Made by a program: the position numbers and the translations under genes. Below the pieces are notes generated by a model that did not search any database, was not told where the DNA came from, and saw nothing but the letters and a program-made list of their open reading frames with translations. Source: Bordetella parapertussis (GTDB lineage Bacteria; Pseudomonadota; Gammaproteobacteria; Burkholderiales; Burkholderiaceae). Taken from it: DNA of 50,065 bases. Where the stretch lies: the NCBI GenBank assembly GCA_945901665.1, contig CAMDLJ010000001.1, positions 1-50,065 on the forward strand, in the 5' to 3' direction. Position 1 is the stretch's first letter, and the number at the start of each line of letters is the position of its first letter. This document shows positions 26,231 to 34,158 of the stretch, one piece after another.

Positions 26231-26983
26231 TCAAGCAGCAAGCGAAAAATGCTGCCTCAAAGGCGGCATCTCTTCGAGCAATCGACCAAAGCCAGCCACT
26301 TTTTCTTCAACGCCCATCATTTGCAGACTGGCCCATAAAGCCACGTTATTGGTGGTGAGAACAGGCTTCTTGACCTTGGCCTCGAGATCGGCAACGATGG
26401 ATGCTGTCCACCAATTGCCACATGCCAAAAACACCGCATCTGCTTGCGGCAAATCCGTCGCCAGGCCCAAGTCGTAAGCAGTTTGCGCAGGCATACGCCC
26501 AATGTCATTGTTGCGGGTCACTTCCAGGGCCTTGTGCTGTAAAACTTCTACACCGTGGTCTTCTAAAAAAGCCTTCACCCAGACATTGGTCGCTGTGCTC
26601 CAAGGGGCCGCAATCACCACCTTTTTGATGCTGTAAGCCTCCATGGCGCAAAGCATGGCCGTGGCAGCCGTGGTGGCGGGCTTGCCACAAGCTTGATGTA
26701 TGCGCTCCACCAATTGCGCGTCATACCCTTTTCCCATTCGGGTGGAAGGGGCAGTTGCAGCCAATAAAACCAAGTCCACATCGGCATCGGCCAATTTTTT
26801 GGCTTCCTTTTCAAGTTCGGCCACGATCTTGATGGTCGAGTCCGGGTCGACGTTGGACAGAGGCAGGCGTGCCACATGCAAAGAGACCGATGCAGGCAGC
26901 ATGCTGATGAATTCAGGCTCTTGGGTGCTGTTGGATGATGGGACCAAGGTTCCCAAACGGTGCTTGACATGAGGCTGCTTCAT
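26231..26983 (-). CDS. Asp/Glu racemase superfamily enzyme, arylmalonate decarboxylase/maleate isomerase-like, one active-site Cys
   Basis: Protein of 250 aa, a two-domain racemase fold. It aligns with maleate isomerases and arylmalonate decarboxylases: LGTLVPSSNSTQEPEF at the start, VDLVLLAATAPSTRMGKG at 69-86 and ADAVFLACGNWWT at 181-193. Racemases and maleate isomerases use two cysteines, one in each half. Here the first position reads AAT (residues 75-77) with no Cys, while the second keeps C188. A single C-terminal-half cysteine is the arrangement of arylmalonate decarboxylase. A decarboxylase or a one-Cys isomerase is therefore likelier than a racemase (inference). AGGAG lies 7 nt before the ATG. 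Operon neighbours are a monooxygenase upstream and a Bug protein downstream. Confidence 0.82.
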   Translation of the reverse strand: MKQPHVKHRLGTLVPSSNSTQEPEFISMLPASVSLHVARLPLSNVDPDSTIKIVAELEKEAKKLADADVDLVLLAATAPSTRMGKGYDAQLVERIHQACGKPATTAATAMLCAMEAYSIKKVVIAAPWSTATNVWVKAFLEDHGVEVLQHKALEVTRNNDIGRMPAQTAYDLGLATDLPQADAVFLACGNWWTASIVADLEAKVKKPVLTTNNVALWASLQMMGVEEKVAGFGRLLEEMPPLRQHFSLAA

Positions 26984-27010
26984 AGGTGACTCCTAAAAAA
27001 TGAAATTCGT

Positions 27011-28771
27011 CTAATGCTTGACCAAGCCCAATTCACAGGCTTGAATGTGCAGGGCCAAATATTTTGAAAAGATGCGGCATTGGGCAAAGCTGCCCGCGTG
27101 AAACCACAAACCTTGTTGCGGCGTTGGATTCCACATGTTGCAAAGTTCTTGGGTCTGTTCATCGACACCCCAAATAGGACCGACCTTTTCGGCCAATGAC
27201 TTTCCAAAAAGTTTCTCGACCATCGCCGATTGACCCAGATAGCCTTTTGCCGTGACCACCAAATCAGCCTCTAAAAAGTCCCCTGACTTGAGCCGCAAAC
27301 CCTTGGCCTCGTAGCACTCAATATCGTGTGCTTGAATCAAAGAAATTCGTTTTTGGGTGATGAGTTCCGAACAACCCACATTGAAGTAATACCCGCCGCC
27401 ACGAGTCAAATACATCATTTGCCAGTTGTTGCCGTCTTCACCTTTGTTCAGCCTGAAGCCGGCATTGCTCAAACCTTCCATGGTTTCTTTGTCCAACTCA
27501 AGGGCCAACTTCAAATTGATGCGGTTGGAAGCGCGGTACAAGGCCATCGGCGTGCCTACTGTGATCAAGTCGCATTCTGGCAAATCAATGCCTTGCCCGT
27601 ACAACACGTATGGCAACTGTGCCGTGGGTTCCACGTTTTGAACCATGGTCGGACTTCTTTGCACCATGGTCACATGCGCCCCATGTTCACAAAGGTCCTG
27701 TGAAACATCGTGGCCACTGGTGCCCGTACCCAAAACAATGACTTTTTTACCCACCCACTTCTGCGCTGACTTGTAGTCTGCAGAATGCAAAACTTCACCT
27801 TTGAAGGCTTCCAATCCAGCCACGGGGCTTCGATCGGGTATGGCACTGACCCCTGTGGCCATGATGATGTGCTTGGGTTGTAAGTGCCGATCCACACCAT
27901 CACATTTCAATTGGGCATTCCATAGACCGGACTTTTCGTCAAACTGGGCCGTGACAAATTCGGTGTTACACCAGACATTCAGTTCCATGGCTTGAACATA
28001 ATTTTCAAACCAACCAGCCACCATGTCTTTGGGCAGAAATTCTGGCCAAACTTCAGGAAATGGAATGTAGGGCAAATGATTGACGGTTCGCTGGTTGTGC
28101 AACACCAGCGCTTGATATCGTTTGCGCCAGTTGTCTCCGACCCTGGGGTTGCGCTCAATCACCAAGCAGTCGATGTCCAACTGTCTCAGCCTGGCGGCTA
28201 TGGACAAACCAGCCTGTCCCGCACCAATGACCAATGCCGTGGGTTGCCGGTCCTCATAGCGGACTTCCTTTTCACGCTTTTCCAGCCAGTTGGGACCCAG
28301 AAAGCTGCGCCCAAAACCATCGCTCAATTTGGCTTTGCGCTTGAAGCGTTCTTCATGGCCAGCAATTTCTACCAATGTGGTCATCAAAGTCCATGCCTTG
28401 GGTTCACTGGCCCCAGGCTCAAGCGTCAATCTGACAATGCCTTCACATGGCCCCACCTTGGTTTGAAAATCAAAAAAAACTTCGATGGTGTCTATATTTA
28501 CTCTTTTGACCCACTGAACTGGCATGCGTTTCTCATTGACTCTGAAATTTTGAGGGCCATGAAGTGGGGTGGCATGGATCAAAGCTTTGGACACCGCTGA
28601 GCGACCAGAATGCGTGATGATTTCCCAGTCTAGGGCCAACACATCGCGCCAATGGCAATCCGATTTGAACAAGCTGTCCATATCGGCGATAGATGGCTGG
28701 GAAAGGGCCAGTTCAAATTTTCGAAGCCAATCTTGCGCCGTAGAGAGCGTTGTCGATGGATCTGGTTTCAT
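27011..28771 (-). CDS. Flavin-containing monooxygenase with N-terminal NTF2/SnoaL-like domain
   Basis: Protein of 586 aa. Residues about 10-140 form an NTF2/SnoaL-like domain (CHWRDVLALDWEIITHSGR is typical). From about 178 a group B flavin monooxygenase follows: FAD motif GAGQAGLSIA (183-192), FMO signature F-K-G-E-V-L-H-S-A-D-Y (323-333), NADPH motif GTGTSGHD (348-355). The signature ends in Tyr as in FMO/YUCCA-type enzymes and not in Trp as in Baeyer-Villiger monooxygenases. It should hydroxylate or oxidatively decarboxylate an organic acid or heteroatom substrate. The start at 28771 (GGAAAA upstream) is preferred to a much longer frame reaching 28966 inside the next gene. It lies 32 bp after the EthD-like gene, with the racemase-like gene next. 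Confidence 0.9.
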   Translation of the reverse strand: MKPDPSTTLSTAQDWLRKFELALSQPSIADMDSLFKSDCHWRDVLALDWEIITHSGRSAVSKALIHATPLHGPQNFRVNEKRMPVQWVKRVNIDTIEVFFDFQTKVGPCEGIVRLTLEPGASEPKAWTLMTTLVEIAGHEERFKRKAKLSDGFGRSFLGPNWLEKREKEVRYEDRQPTALVIGAGQAGLSIAARLRQLDIDCLVIERNPRVGDNWRKRYQALVLHNQRTVNHLPYIPFPEVWPEFLPKDMVAGWFENYVQAMELNVWCNTEFVTAQFDEKSGLWNAQLKCDGVDRHLQPKHIIMATGVSAIPDRSPVAGLEAFKGEVLHSADYKSAQKWVGKKVIVLGTGTSGHDVSQDLCEHGAHVTMVQRSPTMVQNVEPTAQLPYVLYGQGIDLPECDLITVGTPMALYRASNRINLKLALELDKETMEGLSNAGFRLNKGEDGNNWQMMYLTRGGGYYFNVGCSELITQKRISLIQAHDIECYEAKGLRLKSGDFLEADLVVTAKGYLGQSAMVEKLFGKSLAEKVGPIWGVDEQTQELCNMWNPTPQQGLWFHAGSFAQCRIFSKYLALHIQACELGLVKH

Positions 28772-28803
28772 GCGATTTTCCGAATTGACTTGATTGAACA
28801 CAG

Positions 28804-29484
28804 TTATGGGGCTGGGCTGGATTGAACCATGACATACAACAGTCTGTAAAGATCGTGAATGACAGCCTCTCCCAATTGAAGATTTTGCCAAGCGGTGGAT
28901 TGATCCAAGGCTTTCAACGCCTGTTGAACATCTCGCTCCAAGCCCGCCTCCATCAGGATCACCCAATCTGTATGGCCATCTTGATGCCCTGTCACGCGAA
29001 CCTGATCCATGCGCTGGCGAATGCTGGGATCATTGCACAAGACAGAGACGCTTCCTATGCTGGAAAACGCGCCCAACAGCGGCAAAATTTCTTGCGTCAA
29101 ACACGTTTGGATATCAGATTGACTGGCTTTGGCACCCCGAATCCGAACCACACCCAACACACCACCTGCGCCGCTGCCAAGCACCGACAAAACCCGACAG
29201 GTCGCGCGAATGGTTTGGCTGTACCAAGCACGGCGCTGACGATCGCTGTCAGAAACGTGCTTGAGCAGCGCCACATAAGAGGGTGCGAGCAAGTCTTCTG
29301 CAGATGGCGTTTCAAACAACACCATGTGACTCCTAGATGCGTCAATGGCTTCATAACACCGACCCGCAGAAAAAACCGTACCCACCCTGCTGGGCATGTG
29401 GTCACTGAGGTACCAATCCAACCACAGATTTCTGACCTCTGGCGCTATGTCGAACCAGTAAGCCAGTACTCCCTTTTCACTCAT
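28804..29484 (-). CDS. EthD-like/dimeric alpha-beta barrel protein, first gene of operon
   Basis: Protein of 226 aa that looks like two ferredoxin-like (dimeric alpha/beta barrel) halves. The first half carries D23-W-Y-x3-H29-M-P31 (DWYLSDHMP), the EthD-type W-Y-x3-H-x-P motif. The second half begins near GVLGVVRIRGAKAS and lacks it. ATG 29484 has AAGGG 9 nt upstream; a longer frame to 29520 is less likely. EthD-like proteins accompany P450, polyketide and ring-degradation systems as small enzymes or accessory proteins of unclear function. A related protein with the motif in its other half heads the neighbouring operon (34155-34787). Confidence 0.68.
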   Translation of the reverse strand: MSEKGVLAYWFDIAPEVRNLWLDWYLSDHMPSRVGTVFSAGRCYEAIDASRSHMVLFETPSAEDLLAPSYVALLKHVSDSDRQRRAWYSQTIRATCRVLSVLGSGAGGVLGVVRIRGAKASQSDIQTCLTQEILPLLGAFSSIGSVSVLCNDPSIRQRMDQVRVTGHQDGHTDWVILMEAGLERDVQQALKALDQSTAWQNLQLGEAVIHDLYRLLYVMVQSSPAP

Positions 29485-29717
29485 GGTAAAAACCCTTATA
29501 CAAAATGGTGCACAAGCCACTCCTCCAAGGGCCCAACCAACGCGCCAATGGTCATTTCATGGAGTTGGCCCCATCATTAAAAATCATGATGCATCAATTA
29601 TTCTGTGATGGATGTAATTTGGAATTGTTAATTTGTTAAGCGTGACTTTGTCAGCCACAAATGCAAGCAAAGGCTTGGTTTGAATTAAGATGAAATGACC
29701 GTTAACAGGAGCAACCC

Positions 29718-30119
29718 ATGCATGTGACAGGCAAATGCCACTGCGGCAATATTTCATATGAAGCGGATTTGGACCCCAGTATGGTTTCGATTTGCCATTG
29801 CACAGACTGCCAAATGATGAGCGGCTCTCCTTATCGGGTATCCGTCAGGGTGCCTGCAGAGCAGTTTCAAATGCATTCGGGAATACCCAAAATCTATATT
29901 AAAACTGCAGAGAGTGGATCAAAACGCGCCCATAGCTTTTGCCCAAACTGCGGAACACCTGTTTATTCCTCGGATGTCACCGATCCCAAAAGTTACTCTT
30001 TGCGAGTCGGTTGCTTGGACCAACGCGACCATCTGATACCCCAAAAACAAATATGGCATCAATCATCGGTGCCTTGGTCTACCAACATTGTCAACATAAC
30101 AAAGCTCACCAAGCAATGA
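29718..30119 (+). CDS. GFA (glutathione-dependent formaldehyde-activating/CENP-V) family protein
   Basis: Zinc-binding protein of 133 aa. The cysteines follow the GFA pattern: C7-x-C9, C26-x-C28-x2-C31 and C75-x2-C78 (CPNCGTPV). The domain opens GKCHCGNISYEA, the usual start, and is full length. The founding member (Gfa) was proposed to promote S-hydroxymethylglutathione formation, but most relatives are uncharacterised. AGGAG lies 7 nt before the ATG. It is the only plus-strand gene between two minus-strand operons, about 230 bp from the EthD-like gene start; that AT-rich gap holds both promoters but no further gene that I can see. Confidence 0.93.
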   Translation: MHVTGKCHCGNISYEADLDPSMVSICHCTDCQMMSGSPYRVSVRVPAEQFQMHSGIPKIYIKTAESGSKRAHSFCPNCGTPVYSSDVTDPKSYSLRVGCLDQRDHLIPQKQIWHQSSVPWSTNIVNITKLTKQ

Positions 30120-30178
30120 GCCGATGAGGCACACATTCAGGCACAAATGCAGCTTGGAAATGAAAGCGCCAGTTGGCA

Positions 30179-31522
30179 TCAAGATGATTTTTCAATGATG
30201 GCGACCATTGCCCTCAAGCTCCCAGGCTGCTCAAAGTCATGCAAAATTTGTAACAGTTCAGTCGCTGTGGTGGGCCCCAGCAGTTTTTCGGTCGAGCTGA
30301 GAAACTTTTCATTGATGTCCGACCATCCCAGCGGTGCAGATGGACTTCCTCGAACACCTTGAGTATGTCCGCGTGCAACCTGTCCATCCTCATAAATCAA
30401 CTCTATGGTTGAAGCCCATCTTTCCATCTCTTGTGAGGTATTGACACGGGTGATTTTTGTCAACGCTTGGACCGATGCATTCAAAATCCTTTCATCGGTG
30501 AAGCCTGTCATGTCGGCTGAAAAACCACGTAGCCCCAGGGCTACGCAATAAGCGATGCTGAATTTACCTTCCATGGGCGTGGAGGCGGTTTCTCGGCCTG
30601 CCACTTTTTTGGCCAATGGGTTCACATTGACACGAATTTCAAGCAAACCTTTATCACTGAAGGTGTCGTGCATGCCCCTGGCTGCTTCATGGGGTGCATG
30701 TGTGAGTTGGCAAGCTGCATAAGGCTTAAAGGTGTTGCCTGATATTTGCCACTTTGTACCCAGGCTCTCCAAATTGATTGAAATGGATTTTTGGAACAAT
30801 CGACCAAGCATGCCCTGCGCATCATCAAAGACATTTTGATATGCATCCATACCCAACAAGGCCAATTCAGCGGCCATCACACCATTCATCGCAGCTTTGC
30901 CGACGTGAAATGGTTTGGCCATCGTCCCGCCCGACGACTGCAAACCTGCAGCTTGCGTAGCGGCCAAACCCAAAGCATTGGCAACTTGCTCTTGATTCAG
31001 TCCCAGAAGCGCTGCTACCGCGCAAGTGGCCGAAAAATGCCCCAATATGCCGGTTGGATGCCAACCAGCAGCAGCCAAGGACGGGCCCAGACCCAAATCC
31101 CCCATCGCGGTGCCAACTTCATAACCAGCAACAAAGGAATTCAAAATTTCCAACTCAGAAACATTTTGGTGCATTCCAATGGCCAACGTTGCCGCCAAAG
31201 TCGGGCCACTGGCATGAAATGCCGATCCAAAATGCATATCGTCAAAATCCAAACTGTGTGACAAAGTCCCATTGACCAATGCCACAGCAGCAGCAGCACC
31301 TTTGTCACCGTATAGATTGGTGGCGTGTCCATGGGTCTTCCACTGCCGCATTTGTTCTCGCACCAACCTGGGGGCTAAATCGGGCAAAGCAGCCAGGGAC
31401 ACAGCAAACCAATCCACCAAACACTTTTTAGCCAAGTCGCGAACATCTGGCGGCAAGATTCGACCCGAAGTGCCGCTAACAAACGAACATACCGACACCA
31501 ATTTTTCGCTGTGTATGTCCAT
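30179..31522 (-). CDS. MmgE/PrpD family protein (2-methylcitrate dehydratase-like)
   Basis: Protein of 447 aa, full length for the family. It has the all-alpha N-terminal domain with KCLVDWFAVSLAALPD, the conserved SHSLDFDDMHFGSAFHASGP loop (DFDD, H), GYEVGTAMG, WHPTGILGHFSATCA and SGGTMAKPFHVGKAA. The C-terminal domain carries KPYAACQLTHAPHEA. These residues line the PrpD/cis-aconitate decarboxylase active site. Members dehydrate 2-methylcitrate, decarboxylate cis-aconitate or isomerise related tricarboxylates. It is the last gene of the operon, 5 bp after the Bug gene, which suits a (tri)carboxylate ligand (inference). No 2-methylcitrate synthase or lyase gene is present, so propionate metabolism is not indicated. 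Confidence 0.92.
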   Translation of the reverse strand: MDIHSEKLVSVCSFVSGTSGRILPPDVRDLAKKCLVDWFAVSLAALPDLAPRLVREQMRQWKTHGHATNLYGDKGAAAAVALVNGTLSHSLDFDDMHFGSAFHASGPTLAATLAIGMHQNVSELEILNSFVAGYEVGTAMGDLGLGPSLAAAGWHPTGILGHFSATCAVAALLGLNQEQVANALGLAATQAAGLQSSGGTMAKPFHVGKAAMNGVMAAELALLGMDAYQNVFDDAQGMLGRLFQKSISINLESLGTKWQISGNTFKPYAACQLTHAPHEAARGMHDTFSDKGLLEIRVNVNPLAKKVAGRETASTPMEGKFSIAYCVALGLRGFSADMTGFTDERILNASVQALTKITRVNTSQEMERWASTIELIYEDGQVARGHTQGVRGSPSAPLGWSDINEKFLSSTEKLLGPTTATELLQILHDFEQPGSLRAMVAIIEKSS

Positions 31523-31527
31523 GGCGC

Positions 31528-32559
31528 TTATTCGGGCTCAATTCCAGCTGCCTTGAAGAGCAAGGCCAGACGATCCAATTCTTTTCTGAGCATCACCATG
31601 GATTGCTCAGGTGTGGTGGTCACCACTTCGCCTTCACCTGATTTGGCAATCAGTGCCAAATGCTTTTCAGTGCGCATGGCTCTGTCAACAGCCAACTGAA
31701 TTTTGATCACCACAGCAGCTGGGGTTTTGGCTGGCACCAACAGCAATGGCGTCACAGCGGCCTCAAAGTTACCAAACCCAGGGGTTTCAGCCACGGCCGG
31801 CACATTGGGCAGAGACCGAACGCGTGTGGCACTGGCCACCGCAATCGGCTTGATTTTTCCATCTGCAATCAATGGCAGGGTGGTTGCCAAACCTGAAAAA
31901 TAGAGATCAACATGACCGCCCATCAAATCAGCCAGAGCTGGACCGCCCCCTTTGTAGGGCACGTGGTTCATTTGCGTACCCGCTAAAAGGTTGAGTTGCA
32001 CACCAGCCAAATGCGAGAGCCCGCCAACGCCAAAAGAGGCATAGTTGATTTTTCCAGGTCGCTGCTTGGCCAACTTGATCAAGTCTGCCACGTTGTTGGC
32101 GGCCACGCTGGGGTGAGCCACCAAAATCAATGGCTGCTGCGGCAGCACTGTGACGGGGATGAAGTCAGCCAAGGTGTCGTAGGGCAGCTTTTTATACGCC
32201 CATCGATTTCCTGCATGCGCTGGGACAGTGGTGACCAATATGGTGTGCCCATCCGGCGCACTGCGGGCCACAAATTCAGATGCAGGCACGCCATTTGCCC
32301 CACCTTTGTTTTCCACCACCACTGTCTGCCCCAATTCTTTGCCCAAATCTTCGGCAATGCGCCTGGCAGCCAGGTCCGTGGTTCCACCTGCCGCATAAGC
32401 GACGACCAATTTAACCGGCTTTGTCGGGAAGTCCACACCTGACTGCGCTTGGGCAGGCTGCAAGGCCTGAAGCAGACACAGCACCACCCCTATTGGAATA
32501 AGAAAACGACCCCATGTGAAGCTGCGTGAAGAACTGAGAAAGCTGTTCAATAAAAACAT
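31528..32559 (-). CDS. Bug/TctC-family substrate-binding protein
   Basis: Periplasmic binding protein of 343 aa; AGGAG lies 6 nt before the ATG at 32559. The signal peptide is longer than in the other copies (hydrophobic FLIPIGVVLCLLQALQPAQA, cleaved near residue 39). Bug motifs: VKLVVAYAAGGTTDLAARR, VVENKGGANGVPASEFVA and HVPYKGGGPALADLMGG. It lies between the flavoprotein gene (39 bp upstream) and the PrpD-like gene (5 bp downstream) and is certainly co-transcribed with both. Confidence 0.92.
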   Translation of the reverse strand: MFLLNSFLSSSRSFTWGRFLIPIGVVLCLLQALQPAQAQSGVDFPTKPVKLVVAYAAGGTTDLAARRIAEDLGKELGQTVVVENKGGANGVPASEFVARSAPDGHTILVTTVPAHAGNRWAYKKLPYDTLADFIPVTVLPQQPLILVAHPSVAANNVADLIKLAKQRPGKINYASFGVGGLSHLAGVQLNLLAGTQMNHVPYKGGGPALADLMGGHVDLYFSGLATTLPLIADGKIKPIAVASATRVRSLPNVPAVAETPGFGNFEAAVTPLLLVPAKTPAAVVIKIQLAVDRAMRTEKHLALIAKSGEGEVVTTTPEQSMVMLRKELDRLALLFKAAGIEPE

Positions 32560-32598
32560 CGATGTCTCCTGCTGGTGTTGGTTTTAGATCAAAAAAAT

Positions 32599-34158
32599 TC
32601 AATGCGATTGGGGTGAGGCGGACTGAGCTTCCGGCAAATCCTCTGTCAAGACATTGTTTGCGGCATTTCGCCCAGCGATCCTTCCTGAAGTGAATGCCCA
32701 GCCCAGATGATGGCCATGGCCTTCCAACAAAACCCCACCCATGCCGGAGAATCCCGCCGCATACAAACCAGCCAAAGGCTGATTTTCAGAACCCAAAACT
32801 TCTAACGCATCGGAAACAGCGACACCCCCATCGGTGAAGTTGATTTTGTACAAAACAGGACCAATGGCAACAAACGGCCCTTGATCTAAGCTCATACGGC
32901 CAGTATCACGACGACCCGGATCGGTATTGAAGTCTTGTACAGTTTGTAACAGTGCGCTGGATGACACACCAATTTTCATGGCCAACTGTTCCAGCGTATT
33001 GGCTTCAAAGAAGATGTCTTTTCGGCTCTTGCGATAGTCATCAACAGAGGCATATGCAAAACCTGGAACGGTCGACACATAATTGGGCCAACCACTGAAT
33101 TGATTGGCCAATTTCGCATCAAACACCATATACGCCATTTGGTCCGGTTGATGTGAAATGCCTGGCCCAGGAGAGTTCAATTCATCCGTGAATCTTTGCC
33201 CATTTTTATTGATCAAAATGGCACCCGCTTGCAGCAACTTGCTGGATGGAACAAGAACAGTGGTTAAAAATCCCATGACCAGCGGTCGAACGATTGACCC
33301 TGGTAAATTTTCCAGCATATAGCGAATGCAACTTGTCATCCATTTGTGCGGCGGCAGATGGTGAAGCCAGTTTTCAGGAGGCGCCTGAAAACGGATACCC
33401 GCCAAATACAAGTGTTCATTGAGGACTTTGCCACCGATGCCCTCCACCATTTTTTGACCATCGCCCGTGTTGTATGAATTAACTGGGTTTACCAACTTCA
33501 TATCTGAGCCCAAGCGTTGAGCTCTCTCGAATTGATCGCCGCTGTAATCGCCGCTGCACAAGACGACTCCGCCTCGGGCCACCACTTCACCCTTTTCATA
33601 TTCACCTTGGTAACTCACGCCTGTGATGCGGTCATTGCTGCGCAAGAAGCCAGTGGCACGACATGAGGTTTTGATGACGACGCCCAGTTGCCGAGCCCTT
33701 TTTTCCAAGTGATAAATGTATGACCGTGAATTGGGTATGACAACGTGCATGCGGGGCTTGCGATGGGGCAACTCTTTCATGGGTCCAAAAAACTCAACCC
33801 CCATAGACATCAGCCAGCGAATGGTGTCAGGGACATTTTCAACCAACATTCGACTGAGTTTTTCGTTGTCTTTGAGCTTCAAGGGATTGTTGAACAATTG
33901 CAAGTCTTCAAAATGTGATTGAGGACTGTCCAATATGCCGTTTCTCAATTGTTGCGGCGTGTTGGTTGCCGTGATGGAACCAATAGACCATCTGGTGCTG
34001 CCACCCAAGTGCGGGGCTTTCTCCAAAAGCACCACCCGACGGCCCAGGGTCGCGGCTTCAATAGCAGCGGCAAGGCCACTGCCTCCCCCTCCAATCACCA
34101 CCACATCGGTGGTGAATGCATTCGAAGAATCTTTTGTATCTAATGCGCTTGATGTCAC
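32599..34158 (-). CDS. FAD-dependent dehydrogenase, GHGHHL-type (paralogue of 23702-25165)
   Basis: Flavoprotein of 519 aa. TDVVVIGGGGSGLAAAIEAA and VVLLEKAPHLGGSTRWSIG bind FAD at the start. LAGLYAAGFSGMGGVLLEG, then HGHHLGWAFTSGR, ends the protein. It shares RMHVVIPNSRSYIYHLEK with RMHNTIPNSRSLIYHLEK in the 23702 copy. The start is GTG 34158: its last two bases and the next A form the TGA stop of the EthD-like gene (GTGA overlap). An AAAGGA in the end of that gene serves as ribosome site, so the two are translationally coupled. The Bug and PrpD-like genes follow. There is no signal peptide. Confidence 0.86.
   Translation of the reverse strand: MTSSALDTKDSSNAFTTDVVVIGGGGSGLAAAIEAATLGRRVVLLEKAPHLGGSTRWSIGSITATNTPQQLRNGILDSPQSHFEDLQLFNNPLKLKDNEKLSRMLVENVPDTIRWLMSMGVEFFGPMKELPHRKPRMHVVIPNSRSYIYHLEKRARQLGVVIKTSCRATGFLRSNDRITGVSYQGEYEKGEVVARGGVVLCSGDYSGDQFERAQRLGSDMKLVNPVNSYNTGDGQKMVEGIGGKVLNEHLYLAGIRFQAPPENWLHHLPPHKWMTSCIRYMLENLPGSIVRPLVMGFLTTVLVPSSKLLQAGAILINKNGQRFTDELNSPGPGISHQPDQMAYMVFDAKLANQFSGWPNYVSTVPGFAYASVDDYRKSRKDIFFEANTLEQLAMKIGVSSSALLQTVQDFNTDPGRRDTGRMSLDQGPFVAIGPVLYKINFTDGGVAVSDALEVLGSENQPLAGLYAAGFSGMGGVLLEGHGHHLGWAFTSGRIAGRNAANNVLTEDLPEAQSASPQSH

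Noticed and set aside
27011..28771. Calling the monooxygenase a Baeyer-Villiger enzyme
   Set aside because: The signature is FKGEVLHSADY; the Baeyer-Villiger motif needs Trp at the last position.
30179..31522. Calling the PrpD-like gene part of the methylcitrate cycle
   Set aside because: No 2-methylcitrate synthase, lyase or aconitase gene is near; the neighbours are a flavoprotein and a Bug protein.
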